Source of the DNA: Nostoc sp. FACHB-973
GTDB taxonomy: Bacteria; Cyanobacteriota; Cyanobacteriia; Cyanobacteriales; Nostocaceae
Length of the DNA: 64,000 nt
NCBI RefSeq assembly: GCF_014698115.1
Contig: NZ_JACJSJ010000001.1
Location: 124,001 to 188,000, forward strand
Direction of reading: 5' to 3'
Position numbers and translations under genes: made by a program
Notes under the pieces: generated by a model
What the model saw: only the letters and a program-made list of their open reading frames with translations
Database searches by the model: none
Told to the model about the DNA's origin: nothing
Shown: in pieces, positions 26,277 to 34,398 of the stretch
Numbering within the stretch: the stretch's first letter is position 1
How the letters are laid out: each line of letters begins with the position of its first letter

Positions 26277-26364
26277 GACCTCTCTCCAAACCTCTCTCCT
26301 TTTAGGAGAGAGGCTTTGAATCTTACTCCCCTTCCCTACAAGGGAAGGGGTTGGGGGTTAGGTC
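26277..26364. repeat. Dispersed hairpin repeat (MITE-like)
   Basis: The segment is bounded by GACC and GGTC and contains two perfect hairpins, CCTCTCTCC-TTTTA-GGAGAGAGG (about 26291-26313) and CCCCTTCCC-TACA-AGGGAAGGGG (about 26328-26350). Imperfect ends (CTCTCCAAACC and GGTTGGGGG) also pair. This double-hairpin shape is common in cyanobacterial intergenic DNA. Confidence 0.7.
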
Positions 26365-26404
26365 TTTATTGGACTCAACACAAAAGCGCTATAAATAAAT
26401 TCGC

Positions 26405-26435
26405 TGTAGGGGTGTACAAATGTACGCCCCTATTT
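26405..26435. repeat. Short hairpin TAGGGGTGTACA/GTACGCCCCTA
   Basis: TAGGGGTGTACA and GTACGCCCCTA pair across a 3-base loop, followed by TTTTG rightward. Similar hairpins occur widely between genes in Nostocales; it may act as a weak terminator. Confidence 0.6.
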
Positions 26436-27075
26436 TGTTCATCCACCTTTTATCTCCGTTAACGAGTATTTGAACCGGATGAATCCACCTTTACAGGTTG
26501 CTTGAGTAGGGGCGCTATGAGAATATCTACTTATTATGCCACTCTAAGATTTTGTGTTGGCTTTCTCCACACATCTATATAATAAGAAAACATCTCTTAT
26601 GAGCGATAGCGATATTTGAAAACGTATACATACATACAGACAGCAAATCCTAAAAGAAAATAAAGAAACCTGTCTTTCGCCTCACCAAATAATAGGATAA
26701 TAATAGTAATACCATATACAGAAATTTCACTTTTATCCTTATCTAACCCATACTTGAGTGCATTTGAGTACAGCTTAATAAAACGCAAAATATATTGAAT
26801 AAATCTTTGCAAAGTCTTACAGGTAAAGTTTCTTGTAGCGAGTACAGAAAATCTTAAACCCTCCCCCAAAAAGACTAGTACCCCCATTCCTAAATACTAG
26901 TACCCCTATCCCAAGATAAATTTTCAGGTTATCTTAGGTGGGGGTTTTGGCGTTTGAGTACAACCTTAATAAATCCAATAAATCCAATCAACATTGGGTT
27001 AACTATCGAGTTGGAAGTGGTCTGATATAAGCATAAAAATAGCACATGGCTCTTTCAACCAGATAGACAGTAGCG
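26436..27075. other. Intergenic region upstream of nifP, with a weak leftward ORF
   Basis: A 96-codon leftward frame (26597-26887) reads MGVLVFLGEGLRF and has two hydrophobic stretches (ISVYGITIIILLFG, FLYFLLGFAVCMYVYVF). It lacks spacing between AGGA and ATG and has no recognised domain, so it is only a possible small membrane protein. Direct repeats ACTAGTACCCCCATTCCTAA and ACTAGTACCCCTATCCCAA lie at about 26874-26916. No NtcA box (GTA-N8-TAC) was recognised before nifP. Confidence 0.4.
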
Positions 27076-27837
27076 ATGCAACAGTCCTTAGACAGAGTTA
27101 CGAATTCTCAAACTCAGAAAATACAGGATTCAAAACAGAAATCCTTGCTCAAAACATTACTCTCTGGAGGTTTTTTTGAGCCATTATTGAGTGATTTTCG
27201 CATTATCTTTGAGCGCGATCCAGCAGCACGCAATTGGCTGGAGGTAGTGTTTTGCTATCCTGGATTGCACGCACTCTGTTTGCATCGTCTTGCTCACTGG
27301 TTACATTGTCGAGGAGTGGGTTTTATTCCCCGCTTGATTTCTCACGTGGGGCGATTTTTAACCGGAATTGAAATTCACCCCGGTGCAGAGATTGGTCAGG
27401 GTGTATTTATCGACCACGGAATGGGGGTTGTGATTGGCGAAACTGCGATCGTCGGAGACTATACGCTGATTTATCAAGGCGTCACCCTTGGCGGAACTGG
27501 TAAAGAAAGCGGTAAGCGTCATCCCACAGTCGGTAAAAATGTTGTGGTGGGTGCGGGTGCGAAAGTTTTGGGTAATCTGCAAATTGGCGATCGCGTTCGG
27601 ATTGGCGCAGGTTCCATTGTTTTGCGGAATATCCCCAGCGATTGTACTGTAGTCGGTGTTCCAGGTCGAATTATTTCTCGCAATCAAAGCGCCAGCCTTT
27701 CTCCTTTAGAACATGGAAAGCTACCCGATGTAGAAGCAACCGTGATTCGTTCTTTGCTCTCACGCATCGAACAACTCGAAAAACAACTGCAAACTTTAGA
27801 AGTCAGAACTCAGGAATCAGGAGTCAGAACTCAGTAG
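27076..27837 (+). CDS. nifP: Serine O-acetyltransferase of the nif satellite cluster
   Basis: The 253-residue product acetylates serine from acetyl-CoA to O-acetylserine, the precursor of cysteine. The helical N-domain contains [20 protein letters not shown] and [14 protein letters not shown]. The left-handed beta helix has the hexapeptide series [20 protein letters not shown] and [11 protein letters not shown], with the active-site His in DHGMG, then [16 protein letters not shown]. Its position before nifV, nifZ and nifT, with two small genes between, matches the nifP locus of Anabaena, where it supports Fe-S cluster supply. The last 13 residues ([12 protein letters not shown]) are encoded by STRR sequence (GTCAGAACTCAG copies), so the C-terminus was extended by a repeat. 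Confidence 0.92.
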   Translation: MQQSLDRVTNSQTQKIQDSKQKSLLKTLLSGGFFEPLLSDFRIIFERDPAARNWLEVVFCYPGLHALCLHRLAHWLHCRGVGFIPRLISHVGRFLTGIEIHPGAEIGQGVFIDHGMGVVIGETAIVGDYTLIYQGVTLGGTGKESGKRHPTVGKNVVVGAGAKVLGNLQIGDRVRIGAGSIVLRNIPSDCTVVGVPGRIISRNQSASLSPLEHGKLPDVEATVIRSLLSRIEQLEKQLQTLEVRTQESGVRTQ

Positions 27838-27995
27838 TTATTGGTCATTAGTCAGACAATTTTGAATTTTAGATTTTGGATTTTGGATTGACCCCACGGA
27901 TCAATCCGAGGGCTTGTACCATCAAGCAATCATTGGTCATTTGCAAAGGACAAATGACAAAGGACTACTGACAAAAGACAAAGGACAAAGGACAA
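27838..27995. repeat. STRR cluster between nifP and the next small gene
   Basis: TCATTAGTCA, TTTTGGATTTTGGATT and a series of GGACAAA/TGACAAA heptamers (about 27951-28000) fill this gap. The last repeats supply the start region of the next gene. Confidence 0.85.
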
Positions 27996-28241
27996 ATGAC
28001 AAATGATACTTTAGGCGAACAAGTTTTGCAGATTCCTTTGAGCGATCGCTGGCGAATCTATCACCGTTTGCAAGAATTAAAGATTAAGAGTTCCTGTCTT
28101 CCCGATGGTTCTTTACGGGTGCAAGTAAACAATTTGCTAGAAGCGATTTTAATTCGCAGTACGGTTATGCAATTTCTGGCTTCTCGTCATGAATTAGTCG
28201 AATGGCTAGAGCGTTGTTGGCAATATAGTGATGAATCCTGA
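27996..28241 (+). CDS. Conserved small protein of the nifP-nifV region
   Basis: The 81-residue product reads MTNDTLGEQVLQIPLSDRWR and continues IYHRLQELKIKSSCLPDGSL, ending LVEWLERCWQYSDES. It is an amphipathic helical protein with no recognised domain. A gene of this size and place lies between nifP and nifV in Anabaena-type genomes, so it is likely part of the cluster. The ATG falls within the TGACAAA repeats, which means the first residues (MTN) come from STRR sequence. Function unknown. Confidence 0.75.
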   Translation: MTNDTLGEQVLQIPLSDRWRIYHRLQELKIKSSCLPDGSLRVQVNNLLEAILIRSTVMQFLASRHELVEWLERCWQYSDES

Positions 28242-28520
28242 GTCTTGAATATTGTTAAAAGACCTAATCTAGACAATATTAATCCTGAATTCATCACACA
28301 AGCATAGCTCTTTGTAGACATGCATAAATATTGAACAGGTTTAGAAGTTGAAGTTACTGTCTGCTAGCAAATTCTATTGCAAACTGAGAGGAACTCCTAC
28401 AGCATGGCGTAGATAACAATCCGGTTAATGTTCTCAGATTTCTTACCCCATGCCCAATGCCCAAGATAGGAATTTCTTATTTTTAATTCTTTCCCAACTG
28501 AAGAAATTGAAAGTTCGACT

Positions 28521-28718
28521 ATGCCGATTCGTAACAGAGATTTAAAACTCCTCAATTTTTTGCACCATGAACTTGAACTTTCAAATGCGGATATTGCTGT
28601 AGCGCTACGACACCGTGAGTTAGAAAATGGCCCCTTACCGATGCTTCTCTGGCAGTATGGCTTAGTTAACTTAGAACAGTTAGAAAAGATTTTTGACTGG
28701 TTAGCAGAACAAAGTTAA
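28521..28718 (+). CDS. DUF2949 family protein
   Basis: The 65-residue product starts MPIRNRDLKLLNFLHHELEL and continues SNADIAVALRHRELENGPLP, with MLLWQYGLVNLEQLEKIFDW near the end. This matches DUF2949, a small cyanobacterial helical family that looks like a degraded winged-helix domain. In related genomes it lies just before nifV. A role in regulating or accompanying nitrogen fixation is inferred only from position. Confidence 0.85.
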   Translation: MPIRNRDLKLLNFLHHELELSNADIAVALRHRELENGPLPMLLWQYGLVNLEQLEKIFDWLAEQS

Positions 28719-28925
28719 CTAATTTGTAGCTAAGAATTCAGAATTCAGAATTCAGAACTCAGAATTCAGAATTTATGAGACATAGAGACCACCCAGTTGA
28801 TAATTCCAAGAAAATCAAGCAGCCTGAATAACCTTGATTTTCCAGTCATTCTGATTCCTGAATGCGGAGATTTGTACCGGGAATAAATTACACACTAATG
28901 TTCTAAATAAATCTGAGGTAACAAG
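28719..28925. repeat. STRR GAATTCA series and AT-rich leader
   Basis: AGAATTC-type heptamers (about 28733-28772) follow the DUF2949 gene. The rest is AT-rich, with no gene until the microprotein start at 28926. Confidence 0.7.
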
Positions 28926-29042
28926 ATGATGACTACTTTAATTGCTGGATTTTGTGTTTTACTTTGTACAGGATTTGCTAATAGCTATATTAGTTCTTTG
29001 CTACTCGAACAAATTTCAACTGACATCGGTAAAAAAGATTAG
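28926..29042 (+). CDS. 38-residue single-helix membrane microprotein candidate
   Basis: The frame reads MMTTLIAGFCVLLCTGFANS then YISSLLLEQISTDIGKKD. GAGG lies 7 bases before the first ATG, an ideal spacing. The first 20 residues form a hydrophobic helix, and a short charged tail follows. No family is recognised. The strong ribosome-binding site, clean stop and place in front of nifV favour a real small protein. Nothing in the sequence shows function. Confidence 0.5.
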   Translation: MMTTLIAGFCVLLCTGFANSYISSLLLEQISTDIGKKD

Positions 29043-29214
29043 TAAATTATACCAGTTTTTGGTTCTTTGCCATACAGATGTGATGTTGCTAATTGGGCAA
29101 TAATTGAGGATCATGTATCCTACATATGTATTGTGATATTTTTAGCATTTACCATCACTGGGAATAGTAGAGAGAAACGATATTGAGAATACTTCCAAGA
29201 GAGGGATATTTGCA

Positions 29215-30348
29215 ATGAATCAAATCATAATTAATGACACTACATTGCGTGATGGTGAACAAGCGGCGGGTGTTGCTTTCAACTTAAAAGAAAAAGTGGC
29301 GATCGCCAAGTTTCTCGATGCCATTGGTATCCCCGAATTAGAAGTTGGGATACCAGCAATGGGTGACGAAGAAACACGGGCAATTTCCGCAATTTGTGAC
29401 TTGGGTTTGCAAGCAAAACTCTTGGGCTGGAACCGCGCTGTCATCTCAGATATTAAGGCTTCCATCGCCTGCGGTCTCAACCGAGTGCATATCGCCATCC
29501 CCGTCTCTGGTATCCAAATTGCCACTAAATTTCATGGTCAATGGCGGGTAAGTTTACAAAAACTCAAAGACTCCATCAGCTTCGCCGTCGATCGCGGTCT
29601 TTGGGTAGCAGTCGGCGGAGAAGATTCTTCTAGGGCTGATGAAAGTTTCGTCTTAGATGTAGCACTCTCCGCCCAAGAATGGGGTGCATCCCGCTTCCGC
29701 TTCTGCGACACCGTAGGAGTTCTCGATCCGTTTACCACCTACACAAAAGTCAAGCAACTCGTTTCAGCTTTGACAATTCCCCTAGAAATCCACACCCACA
29801 ATGATTTTGGTCTAGCAACAGCCAATGCCCTTGCTGGGATCAAAGCCGGAGCCGCATCTGTGAATACCACAGTCAACGGCTTGGGTGAAAGGGCGGGAAA
29901 TGCAGCCTTAGAAGAAGTTGTCATGGCGATTAAACGCATCTACGGCGTAGATTTGGGAATTGAGACTTCCGGCTTGCTAGAACTGTCTCAACTAGTTGCA
30001 GCCGCCTCAGGCGCAGATGTTCCACCTTGGAAAGCGATCGTTGGTGAAAATACCTTCGCCCACGAATCCGGAATTCATGCTCACGGCGTTCTGCAAAACC
30101 CTCTCACCTACGAACCATTTGCGCCCGAAGAAGTGGGTTGCGAACGCCGCTTAGTAGTAGGTAAACATTCTGGAAGACATTTAGTTTCCAACTTACTAGA
30201 ACAGTATGGAATTTTCTTAAACTCACAAGAAACCCAGTCAGTTTTAGACGCAGTGCGGCATCAGTCAGTACAGAAAAAACGCAGCCTCACCACAGAAGAA
30301 GTGTTGAATTTGGCCAGAGAACAGAGGTATTCTCATGCAACGCGATGA
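29215..30348 (+). CDS. nifV: Homocitrate synthase
   Basis: NifV (377 aa) condenses acetyl-CoA and 2-oxoglutarate to homocitrate, the organic ligand of the nitrogenase FeMo-cofactor. The DRE-TIM signature is seen as [19 protein letters not shown] with the catalytic Arg and Asp, then LGWNRAV, and the metal site [35 protein letters not shown] and the LeuA-type regulatory-lid motif [12 protein letters not shown] follow. AGAGAGGG lies upstream of the ATG. nifZ begins 14 bases inside its 3' end, so nifV, nifZ and nifT form one operon, set apart from the main nif genes as in Anabaena. Confidence 0.95.
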   Translation: MNQIIINDTTLRDGEQAAGVAFNLKEKVAIAKFLDAIGIPELEVGIPAMGDEETRAISAICDLGLQAKLLGWNRAVISDIKASIACGLNRVHIAIPVSGIQIATKFHGQWRVSLQKLKDSISFAVDRGLWVAVGGEDSSRADESFVLDVALSAQEWGASRFRFCDTVGVLDPFTTYTKVKQLVSALTIPLEIHTHNDFGLATANALAGIKAGAASVNTTVNGLGERAGNAALEEVVMAIKRIYGVDLGIETSGLLELSQLVAAASGADVPPWKAIVGENTFAHESGIHAHGVLQNPLTYEPFAPEEVGCERRLVVGKHSGRHLVSNLLEQYGIFLNSQETQSVLDAVRHQSVQKKRSLTTEEVLNLAREQRYSHATR

Positions 30349-30622
30349 ATTAGAGCTAGACTTGCCACCCGTTTTTGAAATTGGTGAAAAAGTCAGACTT
30401 CGCAAACTAATTAAAAACGATGGTACCTTTCCTGGTAAAGAAGTCGGCCAAGTTTTAGCTAAGAAAGGAGATATTGGCTACATAGCAAGTATAGGCACAT
30501 ATTTGCAGAGTTCCTATATATATGCTGTGCATTTCTTAGAAACAGGAATTGTCGTCGGCTGTAAGAAAAAAGAACTAGAATCTGTTGAGGAATCTCATGA
30601 AAGTAATGTTACGCGTGAATGA
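30335..30622 (+). CDS. nifZ: Nitrogen fixation protein NifZ
   Basis: This 95-residue protein overlaps the end of nifV. It shows the NifZ pattern: [20 protein letters not shown] (charged opening), [20 protein letters not shown] and [20 protein letters not shown], ending in [10 protein letters not shown]. NifZ helps build the second P-cluster of the MoFe protein in other diazotrophs. The last 26 bases overlap the nifT start in another frame, so translation is coupled through the cluster. Confidence 0.93.
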   Translation: MQRDELELDLPPVFEIGEKVRLRKLIKNDGTFPGKEVGQVLAKKGDIGYIASIGTYLQSSYIYAVHFLETGIVVGCKKKELESVEESHESNVTRE

Positions 30623-30800
30623 TGCCGGCACTTTAGTAGTTTACGTTGCTAAAAAAGACCTGGAAGAAGAAGTAGTCAAACAAACTGATGGCAATGAAGG
30701 TAAGATTCTCACCTTAGCAAATGGCTGGGAATTAGAATTTCGTGAATTACCAGACGTAGCGAATTTACCGCAAACTGTGGAAGCAAAACGGCTTTCGTAA
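30597..30800 (+). CDS. nifT: Nitrogen fixation protein NifT/FixU
   Basis: The 67-residue product starts [20 protein letters not shown] and continues DLEEEVVKQ, the NifT signature; NGWELEFRELPD lies near the end. The ATG at 30597, inside nifZ, fits the family N-terminus; an upstream in-frame start at 30585 would add four residues. The function of NifT is unclear, but the gene commonly travels with nif operons. It is last in the nifVZT operon, and GGGGAGT repeats begin right after the stop. Confidence 0.93.
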   Translation: MKVMLRVNDAGTLVVYVAKKDLEEEVVKQTDGNEGKILTLANGWELEFRELPDVANLPQTVEAKRLS

Positions 30801-30925
30801 GAGTGGGGAGTGGGGAGTGGGGAGTGGGGAGAATAACTAATGCCCAATCCCCATTTTTTATTCCTCATTCCCTATTCCCTATTCCCTATTCCCCATTCCC
30901 TATTCCCTATTATTTTTAATCAATC
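30801..30925. repeat. STRR GGGGAGT and TATTCCC series
   Basis: GGGGAGT copies (30803-30830) are followed by CCCATTC/CCTATTC heptamers (about 30860-30912) up to the next start codon. Confidence 0.9.
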
Positions 30926-31471
30926 ATGGGTAACAAATATTTCACGTTATCAGAATTGAACCTTGAAGGACAGTTTTTAGGTTTTGTTGGTGCCCAACCA
31001 AAGAAATATAAATATTTGCAATTGGCAGTTGCAGATGGAACTATGGAAATTAAATTGCCAAAAGAGTTGCGTCGTTCTCTGAGTTTATTGTTAGTTCCTG
31101 GTGAGCAAATTCGCGTTTTTGCTCACAGTCAGTTAGAGTCGCACACAGGTGAAATTAAAATCAAAGCCTATCAAATCACACCAATTGGTACTTGTCCGAT
31201 TCAAAGTTTGCCACTCCCGCCGAAAGCCAAGATTATGGTGTGTCAAAAGTCGGGTTGCCTGAAGCGTGGCGGTAAAGGCTTATTATCAGAACTAGAAAAA
31301 ACTTTGTGCGATCGCGGTTTATTAGATAAAGTTACCATTGAACATACCAGTTGCCAAAAATGTTGCAGCAGCGCCCCCAACTGTGTTTTACACCTTGGTA
31401 AAAAGAAATACAAGAATATTCATCCTGAAGCGATCGCATCTTTGTTAGAAAGTCATTTAACTGAAAATTAA
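30926..31471 (+). CDS. Thioredoxin-like [2Fe-2S] ferredoxin-domain protein
   Basis: The 181-residue product has an N-terminal domain of about 95 residues (FTLSELNLEGQFLGFVGAQP ... GEIKIKAYQITPIG) that resembles an OB-like fold. A C-terminal thioredoxin-like ferredoxin domain follows, with Cys spaced as VCQKSGCLKRGG ... HTSCQKCCSSAPNCVLHLG. At least four of these Cys should bind a [2Fe-2S] cluster. Its place after nifT, as in Anabaena-type clusters, suggests electron transfer or Fe-S function linked to nitrogen fixation; that link is inferred. Confidence 0.87.
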   Translation: MGNKYFTLSELNLEGQFLGFVGAQPKKYKYLQLAVADGTMEIKLPKELRRSLSLLLVPGEQIRVFAHSQLESHTGEIKIKAYQITPIGTCPIQSLPLPPKAKIMVCQKSGCLKRGGKGLLSELEKTLCDRGLLDKVTIEHTSCQKCCSSAPNCVLHLGKKKYKNIHPEAIASLLESHLTEN

Positions 31472-31512
31472 TAACTTTTTCTAGCTATTTTTCAAATAAT
31501 ACGCAATTTTTT

Positions 31513-31534
31513 AGGGGGTAAAAATTTTATCCCT
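31513..31534 (+). terminator. Possible terminator after the nif satellite cluster
   Basis: AGGGGGTAAAA and TTTTATCCCT form a hairpin whose stem ends in A/T pairs, followed by a short TATTTGTTG stretch. It lies 42 bases after the ferredoxin gene. The prediction is weak, because the T run is within the stem. Confidence 0.35.
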
Positions 31535-31721
31535 ATTTGTTGTTGGTATTCTTTTTTTAGTCTCCTTGTCAAATGGCGATCGGCTAAGTTATAACTACTA
31601 CAACGTTAGTAATACTAAATACAAACAGAACTTATATCAATTTTATGTAGTCTTGTTTAACCATGACTGCAAACTTATTGTGTATAAATTTTCTGTAATT
31701 ACTTTAACTACTTAAAAATAA

Positions 31722-32097
31722 ATGTCTTTGTTTACCAATTTACTCAATCTGCATCCAGGAAACAAGCCGCGTGAAGATTTTTTTACTGAGATTGTTGCTT
31801 ATTTTTTGTCCCTGAATCAAGATATTTTACTTGCTTGGCTAAAACATCACTCAATCATTAGTGATGATAATTATTCCAGCATCAAGATTTCAACCCAACA
31901 AGAACATCAAGCACTAGCAAGCCATACTGAGGATAGCAGATTTGATATTGTCGTTGAACTTTCAACTGGTTTAAACACAGATGTAATAATTATTGAATCA
32001 AAAATCGGTTCTACAGCAAGATTGGGGCAATTAGAAAAATACGCTAGAAGCTGATAAAGAAGCAGAGTTAGATATATTATCATCTTCTATCGCATAA
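31722..32097 (+). pseudogene. Truncated PD-(D/E)XK nuclease family gene
   Basis: The first 109 codons read MSLFTNLLNLHPGNKPREDF and FTEIVAYFLSLNQDILLAWL, then DSRFDIVVEL and TDVIIIESKIGS. The last two supply the D and ExK of a PD-(D/E)XK nuclease core, as in larger proteins of several hundred residues. The frame stops at 32054 right after QLEKYARS. In the next frame LEADKEAELDILSSSIA runs to a stop at 32097 and looks like a native C-terminus. An internal deletion with frame change best explains this; the nuclease is broken. Confidence 0.65.
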
Positions 32098-32154
32098 ATT
32101 TAATCAGTCGCAACTATATTAAAATAAAAATAACCTTTCATTCCCTTAGTTGTT

Positions 32155-32754
32155 ATGAGCCTTGCTACTGCTAAACGCTTCACCATAGCTGAATATCACC
32201 GTTTGATAGAACTCGGTTTCTTTAGTGAGGATGAGAGAGTTGAGCTAATTAGAGGAGAAATAGTACAGATGGCAGCAAAAGGTACATCACACTCTGTTTG
32301 TAGCACCCGCTTATATCGGGAGTTATTCAAGCTGGTTGCAGAAAAAGCGATTCTTCGAGGACAAGAACCAATTATTATAGCTGATGACAGCGAACCAGAA
32401 CCCGATCTAGTCATTGTACAAAATCGTCCTGATGAATATTTAGAAGCTCATCCTAGCCCATCTGATGTATTGCTGGTAATTGAAATTTCTAATTCGACTT
32501 TGAAATACGATCAAGATGTAAAATTATCTCTTTATGCAGAAGCTGGTATTTCCGACTATTGGATATTTAATTTAGTAGATAATTATCTTGAATGTTATAG
32601 TGAACCTTATCAAGCTTTGCAAGGTAAGTTTGGTTATCGTCGCAAAGTTATTTATCTGCCAAATGAATTAGTTAACCTGCCATCTTTCGCTGATTTAGTT
32701 GTGGATTTATCTAAAGTTTTTCCTAGAGATTGTTTCCAAAATCATGCATATTAA
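32155..32754 (+). CDS. Uma2 family endonuclease (DUF820)
   Basis: The 199-residue product has MSLATAKRFTIAEYHRLIEL, then ERVELIRGEIVQMAAKGTSH with the conserved Glu and His. EPDLVIVQ supplies the PD acid, LLVIEISNST the catalytic Glu, and LSLYAEAGISDYWIFNL the final block. It matches the DUF820 nuclease-like fold without gaps. It lies between two broken genes. Role unknown, as for the other copies here. Confidence 0.9.
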   Translation: MSLATAKRFTIAEYHRLIELGFFSEDERVELIRGEIVQMAAKGTSHSVCSTRLYRELFKLVAEKAILRGQEPIIIADDSEPEPDLVIVQNRPDEYLEAHPSPSDVLLVIEISNSTLKYDQDVKLSLYAEAGISDYWIFNLVDNYLECYSEPYQALQGKFGYRRKVIYLPNELVNLPSFADLVVDLSKVFPRDCFQNHAY

Positions 32755-32763
32755 ATTTAAAAT

Positions 32764-33029
32764 CTACTTATCTTGATAAACATCTCTTCGATGCCCTACT
32801 CTCACAACTTTAATTATCAGTACCTCATCTTGAATCTCGTACAAAATACGATAATTACCAATACGAATACGATATTTATTGTCGGCATTCTCTAGTTTGA
32901 CAACGCCACTAGGACCAGGATTTTCAGCCAAAGCTAAAATTTTATCGTTAATTCTATATCTCGAATATCAGCAGATAATTTTTTTAATTCTTTTGCAGCC
33001 CTGGTAGAAATTTCTATTTGATAAGTCAC
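32764..33029 (-). pseudogene. RelE/ParE-type toxin, frameshifted
   Basis: A GTG overlapping the antitoxin stop opens MTYQIEISTRAAKELKKLSA and DIR, then the frame runs into a stop. In another frame the family continues as RINDKILALAENPGPSGVVK, NKYRIRIGNYRILYEIQDEV and VRVGHRRDVYQ, with the catalytic Arg residues. The switch is at about 32955-32965, where two extra bases or one missing base separate the frames. The toxin is inactive unless the frame is restored. Confidence 0.8.
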
Positions 33030-33229
33030 GATTCTAATTCTTGCTTATACTGTTCCCAAGTAATAGTCGGTTCATTTTCCGCTTCTTCAAAGGCTTTAAG
33101 ATCCTCTTCGTCCTCTGTTTTCCGAATATCTAACAGTTCTAGAACATCTTCTAAAGTGTCTTCATAAGCTTCTTCTAGTCTTTTATTGATTGTTTTTAAC
33201 AACTCTTGTCTTTTAGTTGTGGTTTCCAT
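33026..33229 (-). CDS. Antitoxin partner of the RelE-type toxin
   Basis: The 67-residue acidic product starts METTTKRQELLKTINKRLEE and ends NEPTITWEQYKQELES. It has a helical N-terminus and a charged tail as in small type II antitoxins of cyanobacterial RelE pairs. Its stop overlaps the toxin GTG as GTGA. Its frame is intact while the toxin is broken, which is the expected order of decay. A longer open frame upstream (to 33253) adds nine residues without support. Confidence 0.8.
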   Translation of the reverse strand: METTTKRQELLKTINKRLEEAYEDTLEDVLELLDIRKTEDEEDLKAFEEAENEPTITWEQYKQELES

Positions 33230-33466
33230 AATTAACCTCTGCAACTGCAACATTTTTCATTAATTTCCGCTTGAGTCATTCTTGTGGCAAACAGACTCAT
33301 TAAGAATTTTTTATCGGCCAAATTACTAATTATTTCATTATAGTGCGTATACTTGCTATAATAGTTTAATATAATTGAAGATTATTGCTATTTACCGCTG
33401 ATACTGATATCCTCGTTAATGTGAAGTCAGCGGAGGTTTATTAGTAGATTTTCCCTATAAATCGTC

Positions 33467-34255
33467 ATGCTAGACTACAACACACCTGAGTATCTTCCTT
33501 CCTCAGAAGAGTTACCTTGCTCCGACGATACACCTGTGGACAATGAACTACAAAACCTGATTCCCAACTTATTAAAAGCAATCTTAGCTTTAATTTGGCA
33601 AGACCGATGGGACTGGTTTTTTGGTGTTGATATGGGCATTTACGATCGCACACGTCAAATTCGGCGAACTCCCATAATTCCCGATGGTTTTCTCAGCATA
33701 GGAGTACCACGCCGCAAGAACGATCCTAAGGGAAGGTTAAGCTATGTTTTGTTAGAAGAAAATAACGTTTCTCCGATATTGGTATTGGAAGTTGTTTCTC
33801 AAACCTACGGCGGAGAATATGATAAAAAAAAGACCGATTATGCTCAGTTGGGCGTGCTGTATTATGTCATTTACAACCCTGATTATTATCAGCGTGATAA
33901 ACATGAATCTTTTGAGGTTTATCGCTTAGAAAATGGTGAATATGTGCGCCAGCTTGGTGAACCTGTATGGATACCTGAAATAGCCTTAGGAATTGGTACA
34001 GGTGAAGGTATCCATGAAGGATGGCAGCGCCACTGGCTATACTGGTTTGATGAGCAAGGTAATAGATTTCCCACTCCAGAAGAACTTGCAGAACAAGCAA
34101 GTATTCGCGCCCAGCAGGAAAGTATTCGCGCCCAACAAGAAAGTATTCGCGCCCAACAAGAAAGTATTCGCGCCCAACAGGAACGACAGCAACGAGAATT
34201 AGCAGAACAACTCTTGCAGCGTTACCGAGAACGCTTTGGCGAATTACCTGATTAA
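33467..34255 (+). CDS. Uma2 family endonuclease with C-terminal heptad repeats
   Basis: The 262-residue protein has the Uma2 core: DFGWD-like QDRWDWFFGVDMGIYDRTRQ, PIIPDGFLSIGVPRR with the PD motif, PILVLEVVSQTYGGEYDKKK with the catalytic Glu, and GVLYYVIYNPDYY. After the core, the heptapeptide SIRAQQE is repeated four times (34100-34183; 21-base tandem units), followed by RQQRELAEQLLQRYRERFGE. The repeats would form a coiled coil and are likely to vary in number by slippage. Function unknown. Confidence 0.88.
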   Translation: MLDYNTPEYLPSSEELPCSDDTPVDNELQNLIPNLLKAILALIWQDRWDWFFGVDMGIYDRTRQIRRTPIIPDGFLSIGVPRRKNDPKGRLSYVLLEENNVSPILVLEVVSQTYGGEYDKKKTDYAQLGVLYYVIYNPDYYQRDKHESFEVYRLENGEYVRQLGEPVWIPEIALGIGTGEGIHEGWQRHWLYWFDEQGNRFPTPEELAEQASIRAQQESIRAQQESIRAQQESIRAQQERQQRELAEQLLQRYRERFGELPD

Positions 34256-34262
34256 TCCTTAA

Positions 34263-34287
34263 GTTTCTCTCTATAAAATAGAGAAAC
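34263..34287 (+). terminator. Hairpin after the Uma2 gene
   Basis: GTTTCTCT and AGAGAAAC pair over 8 bases around CTATAAAAT. It lies 8 bases beyond the stop. No T run follows, so termination is uncertain. Confidence 0.4.
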
Positions 34288-34398
34288 ATTCTAGCTTAAA
34301 AATTTACCGAGTTTATTTCATTCTATAAAAAAGAATCAGAATACAGAATTCAGAATTATTCTTGATAAATTAAATAGCTAGATTAATTTATTTTAATT

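Noticed and set aside
26597..26887. 96-codon leftward frame with two hydrophobic stretches
   Set aside because: AGGA touches the ATG with no spacing, and the AT-rich sequence alone could give hydrophobic codons; kept only as a remark.
33867..34289. 140-codon leftward frame over the Uma2 gene with repeated VGREYFL
   Set aside because: It is a shadow of the 21-base tandem repeats in the real rightward gene.
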